Both the position numbers and the translations under genes were made by a program. Positions 51,459-62,553 of a stretch of 64,000 nt of DNA are shown here, one piece after another (the stretch's first letter is position 1; each line of letters starts with the position of its first letter). The stretch lies in assembly GCA_025267735.1 (NCBI GenBank), contig CM046299.1, positions 23,458,232 through 23,522,231 on the forward strand, given 5' to 3'. Under the pieces are notes generated by a model. That model saw nothing but the letters and a program-made list of their open reading frames with translations. It ran no database searches and was not told the origin of the DNA. The DNA comes from Mactra quadrangularis (Eukaryota > Mollusca > Bivalvia > Venerida > Mactridae).

Positions 51459-54400
51459 CCCTTAATATGTAATCAAGAGATGAGATTTGTCTGTCTTCAG
51501 AATTAGATTCCAAATAAGGAAAGCAATTGTATGTAATACATGTTTCAGACAGTACCAACCACTTATATATATGGATATCAGTAAATTGCACGAACTACTA
51601 GTGTGAGTTCAATCTAATATTTGTTCATTAAAAAATCTTAGACAACTGTTTTGCATCAACTGTCACAACTTCTAGCTTTCTATACTATGATTGAGTCTGC
51701 AAATTTTATTTACATGCAATATCTCAGCTTACACTGTCTACATCAATGGCATCTCGTTTCCAGGGAAATTTAATTTCAAACTAGAATTGTCTGCACTTCT
51801 ATCTTATAGCATGCATAATTCAACTATTAATTGCAAGTTTAAAGCTCATAGCAACACAAATATTCAGAGTCTTGATTAAAGAATTGATCGTTTGTCAAGA
51901 AAGATTATCAATTAAATTTGAATTAATCCTCCATAAGGTATAGAGGAAAGATTGAGATGTTCAAACAATATTAACATTTTCTGTATAAAATAGGGGATAT
52001 GTGTACGGCAGAATGTATTACGCATGATTATAACTTTATACTTTTACAATTGTTAGAAATGCAATCTCATGTGCTTTTAGGTTTACATAAAAATCTCATT
52101 TAAGTAGTGATAATGACTACAGAATATCAATTGTAGAAAATGTCAAAACAATGGTTCCGCACCTAAATATTCAAAAAATGTGTTTTGTGTGAGACAGACT
52201 AATATGATACATTTCATTAATATAGTCACTTATCTGATTGCTTCATCAATATAGTCACTTATCTGATTGCTTATAACTATTGGATAATTTTGAATAAATA
52301 TTTTTATAATCTCCTTACAACTTATTAGTTTTTGTTAATATTATGAGTGTGCGTTTGAATTAAAAGGAAGTAAATGGACGAGATTTATCAAAACTAAACG
52401 CAAAATTTGTCTACAATAAATGAATTTATAGTCTGAGATATAAGGAGAAGATAATTTGTCAAGAGTGAAAAATCCAATATAAGGTTTAGAAGAAATATTG
52501 AGATTTAAAGATTAAAAGAACAGAAATTATTAAAATTCAGCTTGGTTAACGTATGAAGTGTAGATAAAAACAAGAGAACGTTACTTGAATACACACTTGT
52601 CAATTGTATTCTGAGATTTCAATTTCAAAAAATCAATTAATGTTTGTTTGTGACACTCTTTTTTTATTCCTCTCTGGATAGAGATAAGAACATATCTGTA
52701 TGTTTGTAGGTATGCTTTTAATTTTACATAAAAGATTTCCTGAAAAAAATAATCTCCTGACAAATAATTATTTTGAATTTAAATCAAAGTGTTAAAGTAA
52801 AGCTGAAATGAATTAACAGCATCAAATCAAAGAGAAAAGTCAAATTAGGTTTGCAATTAACATATTTTCTTGATATTAACGGATTTTCAAACGCAAAGAG
52901 AAAACAATGGAAAGTTAGGAAAATGCAAGACCATTTAGTGTATTGAAAGTTGAGAAACTGTTCAAATGTAAGCTTCTATAAAACGAGAACAAGTGCTGTC
53001 TGTAAAAGATTGATTTTGCCTAAATTAAATGTAACGTTTCGCACTGAGTGTATTGATTGTGTATAAGAAAATGCCAAAACGTATTTATTTTATCCACTAA
53101 AGTGTTTGATGTAATTCCAAAACTCACGTGAGTCTGACATTGTATGTATTCTTCTTGAAGTTAAATATTTACTTGTATTTGTCTAAATACTTGCATTATT
53201 TAGATACAATGATTGAAAAAGAAAAAAAATCCCGAAATCAACACTTCCCACACAGCCAAAAAAGTAAAGATATATATTTTTAAGGATCAGCTCTAAATGA
53301 AACAAAATATTCTTGTATTTCTATTAGATCAAATTCTTTTCCTTTTATTTTGTCCATTCGTTTTCGTTCAGAAATTACTACATAAAACTCTTTTACTCAC
53401 ATGAAGTAAAAGATGAAAACGGCAAAACTATCGCTGTAGGGTTTCAAATATATAGTATAATTAACTCAACCGATGTTATGTACGAGTCTAGACAGTTTTG
53501 TCCCAGTGATAAAAAATTGCAGCAACATTCTACTGTATGGATGAAAACACAGATATCAGTAAATATTTCGGTGTCTGTCAACAACAAGCACGTCTGATTA
53601 AACAACAGACAAAGCATTACAAACAATCAAAAGATAAGACTATTGCAAATTATATATTGAATTTGTATCGAAATATGCCTGAACTTACGTTCTTAAACAT
53701 TACTTACGGTTGATCCCACTACCAGCATATGGTCTAAAATCGATACGTTTAATGAATGTCAATTACAATATTGAAGTTGTGCATACATTATTATCAACGT
53801 ATTTGGAACATGCATTACAACAAAATACAGTGACAGGGCTTTAATTTTCTGCCTTTTATTATAGTATTGATTAAGTTCCGCAGGCCGTTGCATCAGGTTT
53901 AAATTGCCATTCATTATTCAGACTGACTTTAATTATTCAAAATCATCACTTTACATGATTTCACATTAAAATAATTATTTTATTGCATTTATATTTCAAT
54001 TCATTTAAAGCACAAACGAGCATTAATGAAGCATCTTTTGAGAATGTTTTAAAATAAAAATAATGCAACATTGGTACAATTATTGTCAATCAAATTGGCG
54101 AAATTAGCATACGTTAATGGACGGACTATCAATTTGTTAATGCAAAGGAATATTAATCAACCTGCTGTCAGACAGCAGAGTTGACACAGAGTTGAATAAG
54201 TGGTTGATAATCGAATACTTATTGTATGTCTGATATGATTAATACAAGTTTTATTCGTATTAAGTTCACAATACGTGTTTATTGCATCATCAGAAAGCCT
54301 TTTTAATTCCCAGAGCTTAATTCTGTAAAAGTGAAAATGTGTTTTAAGTGTATCTTAGTTTGCTAAGAGATGTGACTATTTAAATAATCTGAACACGTTG

Positions 54401-54949
54401 CTTTTTCTCACTCTCCCACACTCACCATTTCCTTTCCGTCCCATTCCCTTCCTCCTTAATAGTTAATATCACCACTATGTAAATAATGCTTTTTTCTAAT
54501 AATGGACAATAAAAGTCAAACATAATCAACATCTACAAGGCACCAGATATCTTCTCCTTTAGATATTACAAGACAATTTGATATATAATTGGTTTATGTA
54601 AGAGCCAGACAGTACGGAGGAAACTTTGTACATATAATTGTTGTAAAGAAAATTATCTATACTAACATAAAGGGAAACTATTTAAATCATATTCTTGTAC
54701 CAGAATGTTACGAATAATTGTCAGATAAATGTCGTATATGACATACACTTAAACTTAGTCTTCTAGATGCTAACGAAATCGTATTGCAAAATGATAATGC
54801 ATCTAGATTTAACTACGGAAAACTCCACAAATATGTAGATATAAGTACATATGTTTTGAAGAAATTTTAAAACTCACAGATATTTCAACTGACCAGTGCA
54901 TATGTAGTTTGTTGTAGTCATTGTTTACATGAGGCGAGAATAGTTTTAC
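51459..54949 (+). repeat. Tandem unit T1
   Basis: The first of three close copies. It runs from CCCTTAATATGTAATC to GAGGCGAGAATAGTTTTAC. Upstream, 50,460-51,458 aligns to T0 (43,540 onward) but not to T2 or T3. No SINE stands at its left edge; a SINE follows at its right edge. It contains the exon-like frame at 53,372-53,597, a conserved short frame at 51,728-51,879, and a C/T-rich tract near 54,405-54,460. Confidence 0.92.
53372..53597 (+). CDS. Exon-like frame in T1, weakly GAF-like
   Basis: A strong splice acceptor (a 30-base pyrimidine-rich run ending CATTCGTTTTCGTTCAG) precedes 74 open codons ending in TGA. The first base completes a split codon, so the preceding intron would be phase 2. 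The peptide has NGKTIAV (residues 16-22), IIN (29-31) and F42-x3-D46, in the order seen in the C-terminal half of PDE GAF domains (family DGEIIGV, INK, F-x3-D). The similarity is weak and three residues longer between the first two motifs. A possible internal donor is TCA|GTAAAT at 53,560. It is on the same strand as the PDE11-like exon and 34 kb downstream. T1 and T3 are identical in this exon. It may be a gene-array exon of another kind, or non-coding. Confidence 0.3.
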
Positions 54950-55240
54950 TTATTTATTTATTTATTGGAGTTAACGCCGTATCAGCACACTTTTAGGTCA
55001 TTTCACGGCGTCCAGCGCACCTAACCTAGCTTTCCTGGACCATTGTCTATAACCAGTACTCACCTACCCTTCCACAAGGCCGGAAACTTCTCCATATTAT
55101 CTAATCAATGGAGGAAAATCGACATTATTGTCAAATTTAATGGAGGGGTATAACCTCCCCGGGTGGGATTCGAACCCGCACCCCCTCGGGCACGAGTATC
55201 CAAATCCCGGCGCGCTACCAACTACGCTATCGACCCGGGT
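54950..55240 (-). mobile_element. SINE family A at the T1/T2 junction
   Basis: The complete reverse-oriented copy starts with the (TTTA)n tail directly after T1 and ends at CGACCCGGGT directly before T2. It shares with the copy at 58,728 a diagnostic change, TCAAATTTAA-GGAGGGGTAT where other copies have TCAAATTTTCATGGAAGGGT. The A box region has an extra change (ACTACGCTATCG). Confidence 0.93.
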
Positions 55241-55524
55241 TCCCTTAATATGTAATCGAGAGATGAGATTTGTCTGTCTTCAGAATTAGATTCCACATAA
55301 GGAAATCAATTGTATGTAATACTTGGGAATATGTCAGACAGAACCAACCACTTATATATATGGATATCAGTAAATTGCACGAACTACCAGTGTGAGTTCA
55401 ATCTCTCCTTCTAGATAATTGTTCAATGTAAATTTTAGATTTCTGTTTTGCATCAATTGTCACAACTCCTAGCTTCCTATACTATGATTGAGTCTGCTAA
55501 TTTTATTTACATGCAATATCTCAG

Positions 55525-55676
55525 CTTACACTGTCTACATCAATGGCATCTCGTTTCCAGGGAAATTTAATTTCAAACTAGAATTGTCTGCACTTCTATC
55601 TTATAGCATGCATAATTCAACTATTAATTGCAAGTTTAAAGCTCATAGCAACACAAATATTCAGAGTCTTGATTAA
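55525..55676 (+). other. Conserved short frame in each T unit
   Basis: After an acceptor-like TTTACATGCAATATCTCAG, an open frame of about 50 codons (YTVYINGISFPGKFNF start) ends at TAA. It is preserved at 51,728-51,879 and 59,305-59,456, with one change (TAG-overlapping CTA to CAA) in T3. The whole segment is almost invariant among the units, and no donor of quality is seen within the frame. A donor-like AAG|GTATAG lies 60 bases after the stop. I do not recognise the peptide. Confidence 0.2.
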
Positions 55677-57142
55677 AGAATTGATCGTTTGTCAAGAAAG
55701 ATTATCAATTAAATTTGAATTAATCCTCCATAAGGTATAGAGGAAAGATTGAGATGTTCAAACAATATTAACATTTTCTGTATAAAATAGGGGATATGTG
55801 TACGACAGAATGTATTACGAATGATTATAACTTTATACTTTTACAATTGTTAGAAATGCAATATCATGTGCTTTTAGGTTTACATAAAAAATCTCAATTA
55901 AGTAGTGATAATGACTACAGAATGTTAATTGTGGCAAATGTCAAAACAATGGTTCCGCACCTAAATATTCAACAAAATGTGTTTTGTGTGAGACAGACTA
56001 ATATGATACATTTCATCGATATAGTCACTTATCTGATTGCTTATAACTATTGGATTTATTTTGAATAAATATATTTATATTCTCCTTACAACTAATTAGT
56101 TTTTGTTAATGAGTGTGCGTTTGAATTAAAAGGAAGTAAATGGACGAGATTAATCAAAACCAAACGTAAAATTTGTCTATAATAAATGAATTTATAGTCT
56201 GAGATATAATTTGTCAAGAATGAAAAATCCAATATAAGGTTTAGAAGAAATATTGAGATTTAAAGATTAAAAAAACATAAATTATGCAGATTTAGCTTGG
56301 TTCACGTATAACGTGTAAGCAAAGACAAAAACTTTTATACATATTTGTCAATTGCTTCTTAGGGTTTTAATTTCAAAACATCAATAAATGTTTGTTTGTG
56401 ACAAGCTTATTTAATTCCTCTCTGGATAGAGATAAAAACATATCTGTATGTTTGCTGGTGTGCTTTTTATTTGACATAAAAGATTTTGAGAACAAGTTTT
56501 ATCTCCTGACAAATAAGACAAATAATTACTTTGAAATTTAAATAAAATTGCTGCAGTAAAACTGATATGAAACAATCGCATCAAATCAGAGCCAAAAGTC
56601 AAATTGGGGTTGAAACTGTAATGTTTTTCTTGATATTCACAGATTTACAAACGCGAAAAAGAGAACCATGGAAAGTTAAGGGAAATGCAAAACCATTTAG
56701 TTTATTGAAAGGTGAGAAAACTGTTCAAATGTAAGCTTCTATAAAACAAAAACAAGTGTTGTCTGTAAAAGATTGATTTTGCCTAAATTAAATGTAACGT
56801 TTCCCACTGAGTGTACTCTGATATTGATTGTGTATAAGAAAATGTCAAAACGTATTTATTTTATCCACTAAAGTGTTTGATGTAATTCCAAAACTCACGT
56901 GAGTCTGACATTGTATGTATTCTTCTTGAAGTTACATATTTACTTGCATTTGTCTAAATACTTGCATTATTTAGATACAATGATTGAAAAAGAAAACAAA
57001 TCCCGAAATCAACACTTCCCACACAGCCAAAAAAGTAAAGATATATATTTTTAAGGATCAGCTGTAAATGAAACGAAATATTCGTGTATTTATATCAGAT
57101 CAAATTCTTTTCCTTTTATTTTGTCCATTCGTTTCCGTTCAG

Positions 57143-57368
57143 AAATTACTACATAAAACTCTTTTACTCACATGAAATAAAAGATGAAAACGGCAAAACT
57201 ATCGCTGTAGGGTTTCAAAGATATAGTATAATTAACTCAACCGATGTTATGTACGAGTCTAGACAGTTTTGTCCTAGTGATAAAAAATTGCAGCAACATT
57301 CTACTGTATGGATGAGAACACAGATATCAGTAAATATGTCGGTGTCTGTCAACAACAAGCACGTCTGA
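57143..57368 (+). CDS. Exon-like frame in T2, weakly GAF-like
   Basis: This is the T2 version of the frame in T1, with acceptor TTTCCGTTCAG and the same 74 codons and TGA. It differs from T1 at five bases, four of which change an amino acid (V12I, I26R, K58R, I65M). That ratio gives no sign of purifying selection, although both copies remain open. An antisense frame of 60 codons covers the same bases in all copies, so the coding strand rests on the acceptor and the GAF-like order of motifs. Confidence 0.3.
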
Positions 57369-58727
57369 TTAAACAACAGACAAAACATTACAAACAATCA
57401 AAAGATAAGACTATTGCAAATTATATATTGAATTTGTATCGAAATATGCCTGAACTTACGTTCTTAAACATTACTTATGGTTGACCCCACTACCAGCATA
57501 TGGTCTAAAATCGATAAGTTTAATGAATGTCAATTACAATATTGAAGTTGTGCATACATTATTATCAACGTATTTGGAACATGCATAACAACAAAATACA
57601 GTGACAGGGCTTTAATTTTTTGTCTTTTATTATAATATTGATTAATTTCCGCAGGCCGTCGCATCATGTTTAAATTGCCATTCATTATTCAGACTGACTT
57701 TAATTATTCAAAATCATCACTTTTACATGATTGCACATTAAAATAATTATTTTATTGCATTTATATTTCATTTCATTTAAAGCACAAAAGAGCATTAATG
57801 AAGCATCTTTTGAGAATGTTCTAAAATCAAATTAATGCAACATTGGTACAATTATTGTCAATCAACTTGGCGAAATTAGCATACGTTAATGGACGGACTA
57901 TCAATTTGTTAATGCAAAGGAATATTTATCAACCTGCTGTTAGACAGCAGAGTTGACACAGAGTTGAATAAGTGGTTGATAATCGAATACTTATTGTATG
58001 TCTGATATGATGAATACAAGTTTTATTCGTATAAAGTTCATATTACATGTTTATTGCTATAATCATTACAAAGCTTTTTTAATTCCAATAGCTTAATTCT
58101 GTAAAAGTGAAAATGTGCTTTTTAATGGTATCTTAGTTTGCTAAGAGATGTGACTATTTAATTAATCTGAGCACGTTGCTTTCTCTCGCTTTCTCACACT
58201 CTCCATTTCCGTTCCTTCTCTTTCCCTTTCTCTTTTATTGTTAATATCACCACTATGTAAATAATGCTTTTTTCTAATAATGGACAATAAAAGTCAAACA
58301 TAATCAACATCTACAAGGTACCAGATATCTTCTCCTTTAGATATTACAAGACAATTTGATATATAATTGGTTTATGTAAGAGCCAGACAGTACGGAGGAA
58401 ACTTTGTACATATAATTGTTGTAAAGAAAATTATCTATACTAACATAAAGGGAAACTATTTAAATCATATTCTTGTACCAGAATGTTACGAATAATTGTC
58501 AGATAAGTGTCGTATATGACATACACTTAAACTTAGTGTTCTAGATGCTTACGAAATCGTATTGCAAAATGATAATGCATCTAGATTTAACTACGGAAAA
58601 CTCCACAAATATGTAGATATAAGTACATATGTTTTGAAGAAATTTTAAAACTCACAGATATTTCAACTGACCAGTGCAGATGTAGTTTGTTGTAGTCCTT
58701 GTTTACATGAGGCGAGAATAGTTTTAC

Positions 58728-59025
58728 TTACTTATTTATTTATTTATTTATTGGAGTTAACGCCGTATCAACACAATTTTAGGTCATTTCACGGCGTCCA
58801 GCGCACCTAACCTAGCTTTCCTGGACCATTGTCTATAACCAGTACTCACCTACCCTTCCACAAGGCCGGAAACTTCTCCATATTATCTAATCAATGGAGG
58901 AAAATCGACATTATTGTCAAATTTAACGGAGGGGTATAACCTCCCCGGGTGGGATTCGAATCCGCACCCCCTTGGGCACGAGTATCCAAATCCCGGCGCG
59001 CTACCAACTGCGCTATCGACCCGGG
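58728..59025 (-). mobile_element. SINE family A at the T2/T3 junction
   Basis: Same orientation, same flanks and the same private changes as the copy at 54,950, so it was copied together with a T unit. The (TTTA)n tail is slightly longer. The A box is intact (ACTGCGCTATCG on the plus strand). Confidence 0.93.
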
Positions 59026-59028
59026 TTT

Positions 59029-62000
59029 CCTTAATATGAGAGATGAGATTTGTCTGTCTTCAGAATTAGATTCCACATAAGGAAAGCAATTGTATGTAAT
59101 ACTTGGGAATATGTCAGACAGTACCAACCACTTATATATATGGATATCAGTAAATTGCACGAACTACCAGTGTGAGTTCAATCTCTCCTTCTAGATAATT
59201 GTTCAATGTAAGTTTTAGATTACTGTTTTGCATCAATTGTCACAACTCCTAGCTTTCTATACTATGATTGAGTCTGCTAATTTTATTTACTTGCAATATC
59301 TCAGCTTACACTGTCTACATCAATGGCATCTCGTTTCCAGGGAAATTTAATTTCAAACAAGAATTGTCTGCACTTCTATCTTATAGCATGCATAATTCAA
59401 CTATTAATTGCAAGTTTAAAGCTCATAGCAACACAAATATTCAGAGTCTTGATTAAAGAATTGATCGTTTGTCAAGAAAGATTATCAATTAAATTTGAAT
59501 TAATCCTCCATAAGGTATAGAGGAAAGATTGAGATGTTCAAACAATATTAACATTTTCTGTATAAAATAGGGGATATGTGTACGGCAGAATGTATTACGC
59601 ATGATTATAACTTTATACTTTTACAATTGTTAGAAATGCAATCTCATGTGCTTTTAGGTTTACATAAAAATCTCATTTAAGTAGTGATAATGACTACAGA
59701 ATATCAATTGTAGAAAATGTCAAAACAATGGTTCCGCACCTAAATATTCAAAAAATGTGTTTTGTGTGAGACAGACTAATATGATACATTTCATTAATAT
59801 AGTCACTTATCTGATTGCTTCATCAATATAGTCACTTATCTGATTGCTTATAACTATTGGATAATTTTGAATAAATATTTTTATAATCTCCTTACAACTT
59901 ATTAGTTTTTGTTAATATTATGAGTGTGCGTTTGAATTAAAAGGAAGTAAATGGACGAGATTTATCAAAACTAAACGCAAAATTTGTCTACAATAAATGA
60001 ATTTATAGTCTGAGATATAAGGAGAAGATAATTTGTCAAGAGTGAAAAATCCAATATAAGGTTTAGAAGAAATATTGAGATTTAAAGATTAAAAGAACAG
60101 AAATTATTAAAATTCAGCTTGGTTAACGTATGAAGTGTAGATAAAAACAAGAGAACGTTACTTGAATACACACTTGTCAATTGTATTCTGAGATTTCAAT
60201 TTCAAAAAATCAATTAATGTTTGTTTGTGACACTCTTTTTTTATTCCTCTCTGGATAGAGATAAGAACATATCTGTATGTTTGTAGGTATGCTTTTAATT
60301 TTACATAAAAGATTTCCTGAAAAAAATAATCTCCTGACAAATAATTATTTTGAATTTAAATCAAAGTGTTAAAGTAAAGCTGAAATGAATTAACAGCATC
60401 AAATCAAAGAGAAAAGTCAAATTAGGTTTGCAATTAACATATTTTCTTGATATTAACGGATTTTCAAACGCAAAGAGAAAACAATGGAAAGTTAGGAAAA
60501 TGCAAGACCATTTAGTGTATTGAAAGTTGAGAAACTGTTCAAATGTAAGCTTCTATAAAACGAGAACAAGTGCTGTCTGTAAAAGATTGATTTTGCCTAA
60601 ATTAAATGTAACGTTTCGCACTGAGTGTATTGATTGTGTATAAGAAAATGCCAAAACGTATTTATTTTATCCACTAAAGTGTTTGATGTAATTCCAAAAC
60701 TCACGTGAGTCTGACATTGTATGTATTCTTCTTGAAGTTAAATATTTACTTGTATTTGTCTAAATACTTGCATTATTTAGATACAATGATTGAAAAAGAA
60801 AAAAAAACCCGAAATCAACACTTCCCACACAGCCAAAAAAGTAAAGATATATATTTTTAAGGATCAGCTCTAAATGAAACAAAATATTCTTGTATTTCTA
60901 TTAGATCAAATTCTTTTCCTTTTATTTTGTCCATTCGTTTTCGTTCAGAAATTACTACATAAAACTCTTTTACTCACATGAAGTAAAAGATGAAAACGGC
61001 AAAACTATCGCTGTAGGGTTTCAAATATATAGTATAATTAACTCAACCGATGTTATGTACGAGTCTAGACAGTTTTGTCCCAGTGATAAAAAATTGCAGC
61101 AACATTCTACTGTATGGATGAAAACACAGATATCAGTAAATATTTCGGTGTCTGTCAACAACAAGCACGTCTGATTAAACAACAGACAAAGCATTACAAA
61201 CAATCAAAAGATAAGACTATTGCAAATTATATATTGAATTTGTATCGAAATATGCCTGAACTTACGTTCTTAAACATTACTTACGGTTGATCCCACTACC
61301 AGCATATGGTCTAAAATCGATACGTTTAATGAATGTCAATTACAATATTGAAGTTGTGCATACATTATTATCAACGTATTTGGAACATGCATAACAACAA
61401 AATACAGTGACAGGGCTTTAATTTTCTGCCTTTTATTATAGTATTGATTAAGTTCCGCAGGCCGTTGCATCAGGTTTAAATTGCCATTCATTATTCAGAC
61501 TGACTTTAATTATTCAAAATCATCACTTTACATGATTTCACATTAAAATAATTATTTTATTGCATTTATATTTCAATTCATTTAAAGCACAAACGAGCAT
61601 TAATGAAGCATCTTTTGAGAATGTTTTAAAATAAAAATAATGCAACATTGGTACAATTATTGTCAATCAAATTGGCGAAATTAGCATACGTTAATGGACG
61701 GACTATCAATTTGTTAATGCAAAGGAATATTAATCAACCTGCTGTCAGACAGCAGAGTTGACACAGAGTTGAATAAGTGGTTGATAATCGAATACTTATT
61801 GTATGTCTGATATGATTAATACAAGTTTTATTCGTATTAAGCTCACAATACGTGTTTATTGCATCATCAGAAAGCCTTTTTAATTCCCAGAGCTTAATTC
61901 TGTAAAAGTGAAAATGTGTTTTTTAAGTGTATCTTAGTTTGCTAAGAGATGTGACTATTTAAATAATCTGAACACGTTGCTTTTTCTCACTCTCCCACAC

Positions 62001-62553
62001 TCACCATTTCCTTTCCGTCCCATTCCCTTCCTCCTTAATAGTTAATATCACCACTATGTAAATAATGCTTTTTTCTTATAATGGACAATAAAAGTCAAAC
62101 ATAATCAACATCTACAAGGCACCAGATATCTTCTCCTTTAGATATTACAAGACAATTTGATATATAATTGGTTTATGTAAGAGCCAGACAGTACGGAGGA
62201 AACTTTGTACATATAATTGTTGTAAAGAAAATTATCTATACTAACATAAAGGGAAACTATTTAAATCATATTCTTGTACCAGAATGTTACGAATAATTGT
62301 CAGATAAGTGTCGTATATGACATACACTTAAACTTAGTGTTCTAGATGCTTACGAAATCGTATTGCAAAATGATAATGCATCTAGATTTAACTACGGAAA
62401 ACTCCACAAATATGTAGATATAAGTACATATGTTTTGAAGAAATTGATATCAAATGGCTGCATTGTCATTTTAAAACTCACAGATATTTTAACTGACCAG
62501 TGTAGATGTAGTTTGTTGTAGCCGTTGTTTACATGAGGCGAGAATAGTTTTAC
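59029..62553 (+). repeat. Tandem unit T3 (mosaic)
   Basis: The third close copy. From 59,029 to about 59,350 and after about 62,150 it agrees with T2. From 59,580 to about 62,120 it is nearly identical to T1 (constant spacing of 7,577 bases). It alone keeps 25 bases at 62,446-62,470 that T1 and T2 lack. It ends at GAATAGTTTTAC without a SINE and continues into unique DNA. Confidence 0.92.
60949..61174 (+). CDS. Exon-like frame in T3, weakly GAF-like
   Basis: Identical over its 226 bases to the T1 version, with the same acceptor. It lies inside the T1-like tract of T3, so the identity reflects recent sequence exchange and is not evidence of selection. Confidence 0.3.

Larger units (their letters stand above)
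55242..58727 (+). repeat. Tandem unit T2
   Basis: The second close copy. It differs from T1 and T3 by scattered substitutions and small indels. An open frame of 90 codons (55,796-56,068) is intact only here; in T1 and T3 single-base deletions in A-runs break it. T2 ends with the same GAATAGTTTTAC as T1, followed by a SINE. Confidence 0.92.

Noticed and set aside
52581..52763. Minus-strand 60-codon frame repeated at 60,158
   Set aside because: It is identical in T1 and T3 because of the conversion tract, and it is disrupted in T2.
53444..53626. Cys-rich minus-strand frame of 60 codons with a signal-like start, also at 57,215 and 61,021
   Set aside because: It is antisense to the exon-like frame and is conserved only because the units are recent copies. 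No promoter or splice context supports it.
51459..62553. CRISPR-like or phage-like array
   Set aside because: The repeats are 3.5-kb units with SINEs between them in eukaryotic intron-like DNA. There are no short repeat-spacer arrays in the window.
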